Under the pieces are notes generated by a model. It was not told the origin of the DNA. It did no database searches and saw only the letters and a program-made list of their open reading frames with translations. The position numbers and the translations under genes were made by a program. A stretch of DNA of 64,000 nt from Thiohalocapsa sp. ML1 (lineage in GTDB: Bacteria > Pseudomonadota > Gammaproteobacteria > Chromatiales > Chromatiaceae): assembly GCF_001469165.1 (NCBI RefSeq), contig NZ_JABX01000011.1:98847-162846 (forward strand), written 5' to 3'. Positions 9,931 through 19,796 of the stretch are shown one piece after another (position 1 is the stretch's first letter; the number at the start of each line of letters is the position of its first letter).

Positions 9931-9970
9931 AAGCCCGCCCGGCTGTACAGCAGCCGGGCGGGCTTTTTTG
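9931..9970 (+). terminator. Rho-independent terminator
   Basis: A perfect 15-bp stem (9931-9945 with 9951-9965) closes a 5-nt loop TACAG and runs into six T residues at 9964-9969. It ends the transcript of the small secreted protein gene 33 bp upstream. Confidence 0.9.
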
Positions 9971-10268
9971 TGCGTTTCGGCGGCTCTGCCGCCGAGCAGG
10001 CGCGCCGGGCCGGAGCCCCGAGAGCCGCGGCGCGGGCATCACCACGTTGCGCGGCCCCGACACGATGGGTCTGCAAACCCGATGCGTTTCCTGGAATCGC
10101 CGGAACCCAAAGGCCGCGCGGATGCTCCATACTTGCTGAGGGTGTCTGATTTCTGTCGCAAGCGGGGCTTGCGTGGTGGGCCGTCCGGCACCCGACTGTG
10201 GCCTTTTTGCATGGCGCCCGTGGGCTTTCTGAATGGCGCCTGCGGCCTCTCTAAACGGAGTCCTGCCT

Positions 10269-11195
10269 ATGTTGCCGTCTGCCGGGTTGTTTCACCGTCG
10301 TCTGTTCCCATCGCTGCTGGGTGCGGCGCTGCTCGCCGCGGGCGGTGCCCAGGCGCAGCCACCTGGGCGGGCCGCGGGCCTCGGGCTTGAGGCCGGTGCG
10401 ATATTCGGCCCAGACGCCGGACTCGACGGCGGCGGCGACTTGGCCATGGACGCCTGGTCGGTGCGCCTGAGCGGGCGGCGCGGGCTCACGCGGGATCTGC
10501 GGCTCGGCCTTGCCGGCGGGGTCGGCGAGCAACGCTACCGATTCTCCGGGGAAGGCGATTTCAGTAGCCTGCGGCCCTGGGAGGACGTGCGCGAGGCGCG
10601 GCTCAGCGGCTCGGTGTTCTGGGCGCCAACGGATCGCTGGAACCTGTTCGCGCTGCCGACGTTGCGCTGGCAGGCCGAGACTGGCGCGTCCTTGAGCGAC
10701 GGACAGGTCGGCGGGCTGCTCGCCGCGGCGAGCTACCGCTTCAACGACCGTTTGAGTCTCGGCCCCGGCTTCGGCGTGTTCTCCGGGCTGGAGGAAGACG
10801 CCGACCTCTTCCCGATTCTCGCCGTGGACTGGCGCATCACTGACCGGCTGAGCCTCACCACCGGCCGCGGCTTCGCCGCCACGCGCGGCCCCGGCCTGGC
10901 GCTGAGCTGGGCCGCGAACGACCGGTGGTCCTTGAGCCTCACCGGCCGCTACGAGAAAGAGCGCTTCCGCCTCGACGACCGCGGCGTCGCCCCCGGCGGC
11001 GTGGGGCAGACGACCGCGACGCCGATCTACGTCGCCGTGACCCGCAAGCTCGGCAATCTCGGCTCGCTGAGCGCGGTGGCCGGCATGCGCTTGAACGGCT
11101 CGCTGCGCCTGGAGGACAGCGGCGGCGATCTGTTGGAGCGCACCGACGTGGACGATGCGCCCTTCGCCGGGGCGACCTTCGACCTGCGCTTCTGA
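10269..11195 (+). CDS. Outer-membrane beta-barrel-like protein, function unknown
   Basis: This 308-aa protein starts at an ATG with GGAG eight bases upstream. An in-frame ATG at 10233 is less likely. The signal peptide is LFPSLLGAALLAAGGAQAQ. The rest alternates short amphipathic strands and Gly/Asp turns (for example WSVRLSGRRGLTRDLRLGLAGG, RYRFSGEGDF, DRLSLTTGRGFA) and ends in FAGATFDLRF, with a terminal Phe typical of outer-membrane barrels. No named family is recognised. It converges with the antiporter gene 12 bp downstream. Confidence 0.75.
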   Translation: MLPSAGLFHRRLFPSLLGAALLAAGGAQAQPPGRAAGLGLEAGAIFGPDAGLDGGGDLAMDAWSVRLSGRRGLTRDLRLGLAGGVGEQRYRFSGEGDFSSLRPWEDVREARLSGSVFWAPTDRWNLFALPTLRWQAETGASLSDGQVGGLLAAASYRFNDRLSLGPGFGVFSGLEEDADLFPILAVDWRITDRLSLTTGRGFAATRGPGLALSWAANDRWSLSLTGRYEKERFRLDDRGVAPGGVGQTTATPIYVAVTRKLGNLGSLSAVAGMRLNGSLRLEDSGGDLLERTDVDDAPFAGATFDLRF

Positions 11196-11207
11196 TCGGC
11201 GCCGCGG

Positions 11208-12989
11208 CTACGCAGGGCCGTCCGGCTTCGCGCCGGCCTCGGCGCGCGGCTTCGGTACGCTCGCCAGCACCTCCAGCTCCGAGCGCACCAGCGCATAGTC
11301 CTTGCCGCGGGCGTCGGTGAGCATGTGGTCGGTCTCGTCCTCCGAGATGCCGAGCGCGTTCAGGGTCTCCGCCGCGAGCTTGAGGCTCGCCTCCACGGCC
11401 TCCGGGAAGGCGCGGGTGGCCCCGGCGCGATTCAGTGCGTCGCAGGCGACGAGGTCCCGTGCACGCGCGACGATGCTCACCTGCGGCGAGCGGGCGCGGA
11501 TCAGCCGCGTGGCCTCGACGGCCGCCTGCGGATCATCGATGGTGAGCACCACGAGGTCCGCGCGCTCCACGCGGGCGGCCTCGAGTAGGTGCGGATCGCC
11601 GATGTCGCCGTAGTACACCGGATAGCCTTCCTCCCGCCACTTGGACACCAGTGCCGGGTTCGGGTCGAAGGCGATGTAGTCGATGCCGTGGCTGGACAGG
11701 ATCGTGCCGATGGTGTGCCCGACGCGCCCGTAGCCCGCGATGACGACACGCGGCCCGTCTTGGTTGCCGGCGGCGGGAGCGGGCCCGTAGTGGAAGTGCT
11801 CGTCCACGTCGTCCGCCGCGTCGCCGGCCAGGCGATTGCCGAGCCGAGTCAAAAGCGGCGTCGCCAGCATGCTGAGCGAGATGACGGCGACCGCCAGCAC
11901 GAAGGTCCGGTCGTCGATGATGCCGAGCGCCTTCGCGGCGCCGAACAGCACGAAGCCGAACTCCCCCGCCTGCCCGAGCTGAAACGCGACCCGCAGCGCC
12001 ACCGCCCGGGCGGTGCCGAACCACAGGCACAGCCGGTAGATCAGGGCCACCTTGATGAGCAGGAGCGCGGCGAGATGCACGGCGAAGGTGACGGGCGCCT
12101 CCAGCAGCACGCCCAAGTCCACCGACATGCCCACCGCGACGAAGAACAGGCTCATCAAGAGCCCCTTGTGCGGCTCGACGCTCGCCTGGATCTGCACGCT
12201 GTAGCGCGAGCCGGACAGCAGCATGCCCATCAGGAAGGCGCCGAGCGCCATGGACATGCCGGCCTCTTCCATGGCCCAGGCGGCGAGGAGCACGGCGGCG
12301 AGGGTGGTCAGGAAGAACGCCTCGCGGTTGTATTGCCGGGCCAGCCAGTCCAGCACCCGCGGCACCAGCACGCGCCCCGCCAGCACCACCACCGCCAGCA
12401 TGCCGGCCACCACCGCGGCCTGCCGCCACAGCGCCTCGCCCGCCGGCAGCGGGCCGGCTCCCGCGAACAGCGGCAGAAACGCAATCATCGGCACCACCGC
12501 GAGGTCCTGCATCAGCAGGATCGAGAACGCCATCTGCCCGTGCCGGGTCGCGACCTCCTGCTGCTCGTAGAGCGTCTGCATGACGAGCGCGGTGGAGCTC
12601 AGCGCCAGTGCAAGCCCCATTAGCAACGCCACCGGCCAGTTGTCCAGGCTCGGGCGGAAGTAGAGCGTCAGCACCGCTGCGGTGATGAGGATCTGCGCCG
12701 AGCCGAGCCCGAACAGCGTCCGGCGCATCTCCCACAGCCGCCGCGGGTGCATCTCCAGCCCGATGACGAAGAGCAAGAGCACGACGCCGAGCTCGGTGAA
12801 GTGCCGCAGGTCGTCGACGTGACTCGTGATCGACGGCCCCGGAAAATGCGGGCCGATGAGCACCCCGGCCACCAGGAGTCCCAGGATGGAGCCCAGGCCG
12901 AAGCGGCGAAACAGCGCCACCGCGGCGGCGGCGACCACCAGCAGCACGACGGCGGAATGGACGAAGGATGACGGGTCCAATAGCGGCAA
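11208..12989 (-). CDS. Kef-type monovalent cation/proton antiporter with RCK domain
   Basis: This 593-aa CPA2-family protein has about 12 membrane helices in residues 8-385, including LGVVLLLFVIGLEMHPRRLW and GQAGEFGFVLFGAAK. A cytoplasmic RCK/TrkA-N domain follows (about 410-530), with the nucleotide motif GYGRVGHTIG. It resembles YbaL/KefB/KefC, which exchange K+ for H+. No KefF/KefG ancillary subunit gene is adjacent and no glutathione-specific feature can be confirmed, so the exact ion and regulation are open. Upstream of the start lies a (GGGGCTA) heptamer array. Confidence 0.9.
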   Translation of the reverse strand: MPLLDPSSFVHSAVVLLVVAAAAVALFRRFGLGSILGLLVAGVLIGPHFPGPSITSHVDDLRHFTELGVVLLLFVIGLEMHPRRLWEMRRTLFGLGSAQILITAAVLTLYFRPSLDNWPVALLMGLALALSSTALVMQTLYEQQEVATRHGQMAFSILLMQDLAVVPMIAFLPLFAGAGPLPAGEALWRQAAVVAGMLAVVVLAGRVLVPRVLDWLARQYNREAFFLTTLAAVLLAAWAMEEAGMSMALGAFLMGMLLSGSRYSVQIQASVEPHKGLLMSLFFVAVGMSVDLGVLLEAPVTFAVHLAALLLIKVALIYRLCLWFGTARAVALRVAFQLGQAGEFGFVLFGAAKALGIIDDRTFVLAVAVISLSMLATPLLTRLGNRLAGDAADDVDEHFHYGPAPAAGNQDGPRVVIAGYGRVGHTIGTILSSHGIDYIAFDPNPALVSKWREEGYPVYYGDIGDPHLLEAARVERADLVVLTIDDPQAAVEATRLIRARSPQVSIVARARDLVACDALNRAGATRAFPEAVEASLKLAAETLNALGISEDETDHMLTDARGKDYALVRSELEVLASVPKPRAEAGAKPDGPA

Positions 12990-12995
12990 CCAGGA

Positions 12996-13058
12996 ACTAG
13001 GGGCTAGGGGCTAGGAACCAGGGGCTAGGAACCAGGGGCTAGGGGCTAGGGGCTAGGG
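12996..13058. repeat. GGGGCTA heptamer array
   Basis: Seven-base units GGGGCTA are repeated about six times, interrupted by two GGAACCA units, in strict 7-bp register. The G-rich strand fits the G4-N3 pattern expected to fold as a four-tetrad G-quadruplex. It lies only 7 bp upstream of the antiporter start, in that gene's leader region. The unit contains CTAG, so stop codons occur in every frame of both strands. Confidence 0.85.
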
Positions 13059-13154
13059 AGGCCTCGACTCAGACCGACGAGTCGTGCTCATCGCTATCGA
13101 AATCGAAATCGAACCGAGCGGCAACCGATCCCGATCCCGACGCACCTCGCCAGT

Positions 13155-13297
13155 CCTACGCCCCGTCCAAACTTGACTCATCTGCACGCATTTGGCGCAG
13201 CTTACCCAGCAGCTTACGATACCTGAGCCGAGGGCCGAGGGCCGAGGGCCGAGGGCCGAGGGCAGAGGGCAGAGGGAGCCCTCCTCGGCCCTCGCCC
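13155..13297 (-). repeat. Composite dispersed element, inverted and rearranged copy
   Basis: The core ACTTGACTCATCTGCACGCAT (13165-13185, the reverse of GCAGATGAGTCAAGT) is followed by GGGCCGA and GGGCAGA heptamers (about 13230-13275) and then CCTCGGC complement. It shares parts with the elements at 8169, 14033 and 57751, but the heptamers lie on the other side of the core. Just before it, at 13091-13116, are TATCGAAATCGAAATC hexamers. Confidence 0.65.
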
Positions 13298-13717
13298 CTT
13301 GGACCAGGCGCTCGTGCCCGCGGTGGCGCGGTCGCCGTGCGCGCTGTTTTAGACCGCCGCTGGGGCGTGGGGCTATCTTCACGGGCCGCGCTCGTCCATC
13401 ATCGACGCCACAGCGACTGCGGTCGTCGTCGACGCCGGGGTGGATGTCTGCAACCGGTACACTCGTCAACCAGGTCAGCGTGGCGGAACCCGACGTGGGC
13501 CATCGCTATCGCTATCGACGCTGGGCGACCTTGCTCAACACAAGTGCTCTGGCCTGATGCGGGTAGGCGCAGATTACGATCCCGATTTCGATCCCGACGA
13601 AGGCGCGGCTGAACGTAAGCGTCTGGGGATCAGTTGTTTCTTGAACGGTTCCTAACGAACAGGGCGGCCTGAGCTGGATGCTCGACCGCGCCCCGATGCT
13701 TGCGGAGTCTGCGACCC
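13298..13717. other. Repeat-rich non-coding stretch
   Basis: No convincing gene is seen between the heptamer element and the GDT1 gene. It contains a short run of TATCGC hexamers (13503-13519) and the second copy of the dispersed repeat listed at 3-62. Short open frames here lack codon bias and consist largely of repeat-derived residues. Confidence 0.45.
13571..13627 (+). repeat. Dispersed repeat, copy 2 of 2
   Basis: This stretch matches 3-62 in the same orientation: ATTACGATCCC, TTTCGATCCCGACGA, GGCTGAACGTAAGCGT. The shared sequence is about 57 bp with scattered changes and a short deletion in this copy. It is intergenic in both places. Confidence 0.6.
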
Positions 13718-13987
13718 TTGGACTGGAAGATCTTCTTGACCGTCTTCGCGACGGTGTTCGTCGCCGAGCTCGGCGACAAGACGCAACTGGCGACGCTGCT
13801 TTTCGCCGCCGATAAGGAGGTCGGCAAGTGGCTGGTGTTCATCGGCGCGTCGCTCGCGCTGATCGCCACCAGTGCGATCGGCGTGCTGGCTGGCGGGCTC
13901 GTGGCGCAATACGTGAGCCCGCGCATGCTGCAGATCGTCGCTGGCATCGGCTTCATCGCCATCGGGATCTGGACGCTATGGAAGTAG
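13718..13987 (+). CDS. GDT1/TMEM165 (UPF0016) family transporter, single-domain form
   Basis: This 89-aa membrane protein has one copy of the family motif ELGDKTQLAT and about three hydrophobic helices. Family members move Mn2+ or Ca2+ against protons. Most have two such halves, so this half-size form should act as a dimer. The TTG at 13718 gives the usual N-terminus (DWKIFLTVFATVFVAELGDKT) and has GGAG upstream. A TTG at 13700 in frame is the alternative. No second half-size gene is adjacent. Confidence 0.82.
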   Translation: MDWKIFLTVFATVFVAELGDKTQLATLLFAADKEVGKWLVFIGASLALIATSAIGVLAGGLVAQYVSPRMLQIVAGIGFIAIGIWTLWK

Positions 13988-14032
13988 TTGAGGCGTATCA
14001 ATTTCCGGTATGGTGGCCGTCGCCGCAGGAGG

Positions 14033-14142
14033 AACCAGGGGCCAAGGGCCAAGGAGTGCTCCCTTGGCCCTTGGCCCTTTTGCCTGCAAGCGCCGTGTCG
14101 TCGTGACACTTGACTCATCTGCAAACACTCGGCGCCGTCAGG
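14033..14142 (-). repeat. Composite dispersed element, inverted copy
   Basis: Read on the minus strand it contains GACGGCGCCGAGTGTTTGCAG, ATGAGTCAAGTGTCACGACGA and GGCGCTTGCAGG, then GGGCCAA units and their complement. The order and sequence match the plus-strand copy at 57751 closely. The GGGCCAA/TTGGCCC arms can form a hairpin around GGAGTGCTCC. Confidence 0.75.
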
Positions 14143-14226
14143 GGTCAGCGGACGCCCGGCCGGTGCCCGCCGGCGGTCTCGGCGATCCCTGAGAATCAAA
14201 CCATTTGAACCCCGGTCGGCCCCCTC

Positions 14227-15111
14227 ATGTGTGAGCTCTTCGCGATGTCGAGCCGGATGCCGGCGACGCTCGGCTTCTCGCTGGAGCGGCTCGCCCGCCG
14301 CGGCGGTGCGGAGGGCCCGCACCGCGACGGCTGGGGCATCGCGCTCTATGAAGGCCCGGATTGCCTGCTGCTGCGCGAGCCGCGGGCGGCGAGCGAGAGC
14401 CCGCTGCTGCGCTTCATGGAGCACCAGGGTTGGCGCACCCGCATGGCGCTGTCGCACATCCGCCTCGCCACCTTCGGCGACCGGTCGCTGAAGAACACCC
14501 AGCCGTTCCTGCGCGAGCTCGGCGGGCGCATGCACGTGTTTGCGCACAACGGCGACCTGCCGGCGCTGCTCGCGATGCCCGATGATCCGCTGCAGCCGTT
14601 CCGGCCGGCGGGCGATACGGACTCGGAGCGCGCCTTCTGCGGCCTGTTGTCGCGCCTCGCGCCCCTGTGGCGGGATGCGGGCGGTGCGGTGCCGGCGCTC
14701 GCGGAGCGGCTCGCTGTCATTGCCGCCCATGCCGCCGAGCTGCGGGCCGTGGGCCCCGCCAATTTCCTCTATGCGGACGCCGATGCGCTGTTCGTGCACG
14801 CCGACCGCCGCACCCAGCGCGACGGGCGCCTGCAGCCACCGGGGCTGTACCTCTTGCAGCGCTGCTGCTGGCGCGCGGCCCCGGAGCTGGCAGAGGCCGG
14901 CGTGGAGCTGCAGACGGTCCGCCAGGACGTGGCGCTCGTGGCAAGCACGCCGCTGACGGATGAGCTCTGGCAGCCCTTGGGCGAAGGCGATCTGATCGCC
15001 CTTGCCGGCGGCGTCTGCTTCGACGCGAAGGGCCGGCTGGCGGCACCGGAGCAGGTCTCCGGGGTGGCGCCCACGCCGCTGCCGGCGGCAGCCTTCGGCC
15101 CCTTGTGCTAG
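14227..15111 (+). CDS. Class II glutamine amidotransferase, YafJ-like
   Basis: This 294-aa protein starts MCELFAMSSRMPATLGFSL, so Cys2 becomes the N-terminal nucleophile after Met removal. GPHRDGWGIALYEG and HIRLATFG are the substrate-side motifs, and FAHNGDLP provides the glutaminase Asn/Gly. The family (GATase_4/6, YafJ, EgtC-like) hydrolyses gamma-glutamyl amides. The true substrate is unknown. Its stop codon forms a CTAG that also encodes the stop of the converging response regulator. Confidence 0.88.
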   Translation: MCELFAMSSRMPATLGFSLERLARRGGAEGPHRDGWGIALYEGPDCLLLREPRAASESPLLRFMEHQGWRTRMALSHIRLATFGDRSLKNTQPFLRELGGRMHVFAHNGDLPALLAMPDDPLQPFRPAGDTDSERAFCGLLSRLAPLWRDAGGAVPALAERLAVIAAHAAELRAVGPANFLYADADALFVHADRRTQRDGRLQPPGLYLLQRCCWRAAPELAEAGVELQTVRQDVALVASTPLTDELWQPLGEGDLIALAGGVCFDAKGRLAAPEQVSGVAPTPLPAAAFGPLC

Positions 15112-15512
15112 CCCCCGGGTGTCGAGTCCGCGACGGCCGCCGTCGCGATCAGGTCGGCAACGGCGGCGAGCAAGCGCTTGGGGTCCACCGGCTTGGTCAG
15201 CACCGCGGCGCCGCCCGCGGCCCGGCAGAGGGTCGTGACCTTGTCGTCGGCGCTGCCGGTGACGAAGAGCACGGGCGTGTGCTCCAGGCCCGGCTGCGAC
15301 TTGATGCGCCGGCACACATCGGGGCCGTCCAGGTCCGGCATCATCACGTCCAGCAGCACCGCCTTCGGCTGATCCCGCACCGCGATCTCGACGGCCCGCA
15401 GGCCGCTGCGGGTGGCCTTGACGTGGTAGTGCGGCCGGAGGATGTTGTTCAGCACGTGTAGGTTGGTGATGCTGTCATCGGCGATCAGGACCACCGGTTG
15501 CTCTTCCGTCAT
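15108..15512 (-). CDS. Single-domain response regulator
   Basis: This 134-aa protein is a bare receiver (REC) domain. The acidic pair is D12/D13, the phosphoacceptor is D55 ([11 protein letters not shown]), T85 is in FVTG, and K107 is in LTKPVD. No output domain follows. The ATG at 15512 has AGGAGA nine bases upstream. The start lies inside the 3' end of the hybrid kinase gene (38-bp overlap), so the two are translated together and it is probably the kinase's partner. Confidence 0.93.
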   Translation of the reverse strand: MTEEQPVVLIADDSITNLHVLNNILRPHYHVKATRSGLRAVEIAVRDQPKAVLLDVMMPDLDGPDVCRRIKSQPGLEHTPVLFVTGSADDKVTTLCRAAGGAAVLTKPVDPKRLLAAVADLIATAAVADSTPGG

Positions 15513-18500
15513 TGCTCGTCTCCTGGACTGCCGGGGTCGAGTCGTGGAGCCCGCGTTCTGCGCGCATGCGCGCCTTGAGCGCCACGAGGGCCGCCTGAGC
15601 CGCAGTGTAGTCGAACTCATCGACCGATTGTGCCAGCCGCTGCGCCAGCCCGTGTAGGTGCCGGTTGTGCCCCAAGACCGCGGCGAGCTGTGCGGCCGTC
15701 TCCACCGCGTCGGCGTCGTCCGCGTCGAGCAGCGCGTGCAGCCGCTCCACCAAGGCCTCGGCGCCGACCGTTGGGGTTGCGTCGCCGCCCGTGCCCAGGC
15801 GGCCGAGTGGCGCTGCCAATTCCGCCAGCGCCGCTGCCGCGGCGGTGAGCTCGAACATCTGCACCCGGCGACTCAGCGCCGCCGTGCGGCGGCCGAGGTC
15901 GCTGTCGTCCCCGACCGCGGCGGCGAGCGCAGCGGCGACGGACAGGGCCTCGGCATCGCCGTTGCGCAGCAATTCGCCCAACTGCGCGGCTAGGTTGCGG
16001 CAGCGGTCGGCCTGTTCCGGCGTCAGCCGCGGCAGGTCGCGACAAGGGGCAGGCGGCTCGATGGTCGCTGGCGCGAGCCGGCGCAACGACTCGGCGAGAC
16101 GCTCGACCCCTTGCTCGATGACGCGGGCATGGGCGTCGAGCGCCTCGCCCTCCGCGCCGGACCGGATGGCGTCTTCCAACCGCGCGGCGTCCGCGGCGAG
16201 CTCGGCGAGCCGCAGGTTGCCGGCCACCCCCTTCAGCGTGTGCACGAGCCGCCGAGCGGCGTCTTGGCGCGGTGCCGCGCAGGCGGCCGCGAGCTTGCTG
16301 CCAAAGTCCCGGTACTCTTCGCACAAGCGCCCGAGCATCGAACGGCGCAGCGGCGTCGGCGCGGCGGCTCGTCCGGCCTCCGTCGCCGCTGCCGACGCGG
16401 CGGCCGACGGCATCGGCAGGGCCGGTTTGCGCGCCCACTGGGCGAGCGTTGCGAACAGCTCATGCACGTCCACAGGTTTGGTCAGGTGATCGTCCATGCC
16501 CGCGGCGAGCGCCCGGCTGCGATCCGCCGGTCGCGCGTCGGCGCTCATCGCGATGATCGGGAGCCGGGCACGGCCGGGCTCGGCGCGGATCAGGCGCGTC
16601 GCCGCATAGCCGTCCAGCTCGGGCATCTCGATATCCATCAGCACCGCGGCATACTCGCCCGTGAGCGCCTTGTCGACGGCTTCCCGGCCATTGGTCGCGA
16701 TGTCCACCTGGAGTCCGGCCGCGGTCAGGATCTCCACCGCGAGCTCGCGGTTGATGGCATGGTCCTCGGCGAGCAGCACACGCGCGTTCCGGAGCTGCTC
16801 CAGGTCCCGAGGGTCGCCGAGCCGTCGCCGCTGCGGCACCGGCAAGGCGGACCCGTCGGCGGGCTCCAGCATGGCCACCTCGTAGATGGCGGCGGCGCTC
16901 ACCGGCTTGGCGAGGCAGGCGAGGACGTCGACGTCGCGGACGGCGGCGGCGAGGTCCTGCTCGCCGTAGGCGGTGACGAAGACCAGGCGCGGTTTCGGCA
17001 GCAACTGCTGCTCCGCGGCGATGGCCCGCGCGACGTCCGGCCCGTCGCGGCCCGGCATGCGCCAGTCGAGGAAGACGAGGTCGTAGGGGTCGGCTTTGGT
17101 ACAGGCCTCGCGCAATGCCTCAAGGGCGGTGTCGCCGTCCACGGCAGTGCCGACGCGAAGCCCAAAGGACTCCACCATCATCGCCAGGATGCCGCGCGCC
17201 GTGGCGTTGTCGTCCACGACGAGCACGCGCCGGTCCCGTGGCAGCGCGCGGCGCTCAGGCCCGGCCTGCTGCTGGCGGCCGAAGCGCGCGGTGCAATGGA
17301 AGGTGCTGCCGACGCCGGGCTCGCTCTCCACCCAGATGCGCCCGCCCATCATATCGGTGAGCCGTTTGCAGATGGCGAGCCCGAGGCCGGTGCCGCCGAA
17401 GCGGCGGGACTTGGAGCTGTCCGCCTGATAGAAGGCATCGAACAACTGTGCCTGCTCTGCCGCTGATAGCCCGATGCCGGTGTCGCTGACGGAGAAGCGC
17501 AGCATTAATTGATCGGTGCCGTGCTCGGCGGTACGCACGCGCAGGATCACCTCCCCCTGCTCCGTAAACTTGACCGCGTTGTTGCCGAGGTTGATTAGGA
17601 TCTGGGAAAGCCGGAGCGCGTCCCCCACCAGCGCCATCGGCAGGTCCGCCGGCGCGTCCAGCAGCAGCTCCAGGCCCTTGCGCTGGGCCTGCGGCGCGAT
17701 GCTGCCGACCACGGCCTGGAGCACGTCCTCCAGCCGAAAGGGCGCGCTGTCGAGCTCCAGCTCCCCGGACTCCAGGCGCGCGTAGTTCAGGATGTCGTTG
17801 ATGCTGCCGAGCAGCTCGTGGGCGGCCGCGTGCGCGCGGTCGACGTAGTCGCGCTCGCGCTTGGGCAGCTCGCCCGCGAGCGCGAGATGGGTCATGCCGA
17901 GGATGGCGTTGATGGGCGTGCGGATCTCATGGCCCATGTTGGCAAGAAACGCCGTCTTCGCTCGACTCGCCGCCTGCGCGCGGTCGCGGGCGCGCCGCAG
18001 CGCCGCCTCACTCTGCTTGCGGTCGGTGACGTCGTGGGCGATGCCGCACAGCCCGTAGGGCCGGCCCTGCGCGTCCAGCAGCGGGAACTTGTAGGTGTCG
18101 AGCACGATTTCGTGGCCGTGCACGATGCGGGCATCCTCGTAGTGGCGCGGCTCGTTCTGGTCGAGCACGACCTCATCCTCGCGCGCCATCTCGGCGGCCA
18201 CCTCGGGCGCAAACAGCGCATCGTCGCCGAAGCCCAGGACATCGGCCTCGGACAGGCGCGCGAGCTCGCACCAGCGGTCGTTCACCAGCTTGTAGCGACC
18301 CTGGCGGTCCTTGACGTGGATCAGCATGGGCGAGTTGTCGAGGATCGCCTTGAGCTCCTCGCGCGAGCGCCGCAGCGCCTCGGTGCGCTCACGGACCTGC
18401 TGCTCCAGGTGCAGCCCGTGCTGTTCCATCTCGGCGCGGGCGTGGGCCAGATCCTCGGCGAGGCTCAGCGCCGCGGCCCGGCCCGCGTGCAGTTGCTCTG

Positions 18501-19593
18501 CGCGCGCCTGGCTCGCCGCCCGCGCGGCGCTCGCGCGATGGTGCTCCAGCGCCTGCGCGGCGAGCCCCTCGACGAGCCCACCGAGGAACCGCAGCAGCGT
18601 GCCGAGGCGCTCGTGGGTCAAGCAGGTGCCGAGGGCCGCGGCCCGCCCGGCGGGGTCCGCTGCGGCGAGCCGGAAACCGGCGATGCAGAGACTGGCGACG
18701 TGCTGTTGATGCACGCGCAGCGCCATGGCGGCGGTGGAGCGGCCGTCGTTGCAGGGCAGCAGCGCATAGTCGCCGGTGGCGCCGCCGGCGCAGAGCCGCT
18801 CCAGCACCGCGGGCACGCAATCGCGCGCGTCGGGGTCGCGGCGCTTGGCGGCGGCGCGCGCGAGCTCGCGGCCGTGCGCGTCCAGCACCAGCGCCGTGAG
18901 GCCGGTGCCGGCGCAAAAGTCCCGCAGCAGGGGCTCCAGTGCGGCGGCGCGCAGGAGCTCGCCCGGCGCCGGGTCCGTCGTGCCGGCAGCGTCGTGGTCG
19001 GCGGCGAGGGCCGACGGCGGCTCCGGCGCTGCGTCCGCCGCAGGGTGGGGCGGCGGCATGCCCGCCGCTGCGGCGAGGCGGTTCGCCTCCTGCTTGAGCT
19101 CCACGATGCGCTGCTCGCGGTCCACCGCGAGCCGCTCCAGCCGCTCCGCCTCTTCGATGCGCCGTTGCAGCAGCGCGCGCTCGCGGATGGCCTGCTCGGC
19201 CCGTTCGCGCTCGCGCAGGTCGCGCATGACGGCGATGGCGTAGGCGCGGCCATGGCGCTCGAAGCGGCCGAGCCGGATCTCCACCGGGATCGACTCGCCG
19301 GTCTTGGTCAGCGCGTGCAGGTAGCGCCCGGCGGCGGCCATGTTGCGCGGGTGCTGGGCCGTCATGAAGCCACGGCGCTGATGCTGGTGGGGGGCGTGCA
19401 GCACCGCCGGCAGCAGCACCTCCACGGGCTGGCGCAGCAGCTCGCGGCGGGCGTAGCCGAGCAGGGTGCACGCCTCCTGGTTGATCAGGACGATGCGCCC
19501 GGCCATGTTGACGAGCAGGATCGCGTCCGGAGCGGCGTCGAAGATCGCGCGCAACTGCGCGTCTTGCGTGCGTTGGGGCGGGGTCAGCGGCAT
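15475..19593 (-). CDS. Hybrid sensor histidine kinase (PAS, PocR-like, PAS, HisKA, HATPase, two REC, HPt)
   Basis: This 1372-aa protein starts at ATG 19593; an in-frame GTG at 19599 is possible. Domains in order: PAS (about 10-130), coiled coil, a PocR-like sensory domain (about 225-350, [14 protein letters not shown] and [10 protein letters not shown]), PAS (about 420-540), HisKA with [15 protein letters not shown], HATPase with N-box [10 protein letters not shown] and DTGIGLS, two receivers ([11 protein letters not shown] and [15 protein letters not shown]), and HPt (HTLKGVAG). No membrane segment is seen, so it is likely cytoplasmic. After HPt come two similar helical repeats of about 75 aa with the pattern LLxxxDAxAxxxAAxLAAxxG. 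Signal unknown. Confidence 0.93.
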   Translation of the reverse strand: MPLTPPQRTQDAQLRAIFDAAPDAILLVNMAGRIVLINQEACTLLGYARRELLRQPVEVLLPAVLHAPHQHQRRGFMTAQHPRNMAAAGRYLHALTKTGESIPVEIRLGRFERHGRAYAIAVMRDLRERERAEQAIRERALLQRRIEEAERLERLAVDREQRIVELKQEANRLAAAAGMPPPHPAADAAPEPPSALAADHDAAGTTDPAPGELLRAAALEPLLRDFCAGTGLTALVLDAHGRELARAAAKRRDPDARDCVPAVLERLCAGGATGDYALLPCNDGRSTAAMALRVHQQHVASLCIAGFRLAAADPAGRAAALGTCLTHERLGTLLRFLGGLVEGLAAQALEHHRASAARAASQARAEQLHAGRAAALSLAEDLAHARAEMEQHGLHLEQQVRERTEALRRSREELKAILDNSPMLIHVKDRQGRYKLVNDRWCELARLSEADVLGFGDDALFAPEVAAEMAREDEVVLDQNEPRHYEDARIVHGHEIVLDTYKFPLLDAQGRPYGLCGIAHDVTDRKQSEAALRRARDRAQAASRAKTAFLANMGHEIRTPINAILGMTHLALAGELPKRERDYVDRAHAAAHELLGSINDILNYARLESGELELDSAPFRLEDVLQAVVGSIAPQAQRKGLELLLDAPADLPMALVGDALRLSQILINLGNNAVKFTEQGEVILRVRTAEHGTDQLMLRFSVSDTGIGLSAAEQAQLFDAFYQADSSKSRRFGGTGLGLAICKRLTDMMGGRIWVESEPGVGSTFHCTARFGRQQQAGPERRALPRDRRVLVVDDNATARGILAMMVESFGLRVGTAVDGDTALEALREACTKADPYDLVFLDWRMPGRDGPDVARAIAAEQQLLPKPRLVFVTAYGEQDLAAAVRDVDVLACLAKPVSAAAIYEVAMLEPADGSALPVPQRRRLGDPRDLEQLRNARVLLAEDHAINRELAVEILTAAGLQVDIATNGREAVDKALTGEYAAVLMDIEMPELDGYAATRLIRAEPGRARLPIIAMSADARPADRSRALAAGMDDHLTKPVDVHELFATLAQWARKPALPMPSAAASAAATEAGRAAAPTPLRRSMLGRLCEEYRDFGSKLAAACAAPRQDAARRLVHTLKGVAGNLRLAELAADAARLEDAIRSGAEGEALDAHARVIEQGVERLAESLRRLAPATIEPPAPCRDLPRLTPEQADRCRNLAAQLGELLRNGDAEALSVAAALAAAVGDDSDLGRRTAALSRRVQMFELTAAAAALAELAAPLGRLGTGGDATPTVGAEALVERLHALLDADDADAVETAAQLAAVLGHNRHLHGLAQRLAQSVDEFDYTAAQAALVALKARMRAERGLHDSTPAVQETSNDGRATGGPDRR

Positions 19594-19796
19594 GGCCACG
19601 GGGCGGCGCGGCGGCCGGCTCCTACGGGGGCGGCGCGGGTGGTTGAGATCAGGCGCCGCATGTGGGGGCCTGTCTGGGCTTGAGGTGGATTGTCATCGTG
19701 GGCGGCTACCCGATCGGGCTTGCCCAGGGAGGCTCGCAGCCCGCGAGCGGCGCGCTGTCGAGCCTTCCGTGGCTATGCACCGTGCGGTGTGCCGGA

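Noticed and set aside
12996..13058. Telomere-like repeat implying a linear chromosome end
   Set aside because: Arrays lie in the interior between normal genes at many places, so they are not ends.
13053..13469. Minus-strand open frame of 138 aa
   Set aside because: It is made of heptamer and hexamer repeat DNA and has no family or start signal.
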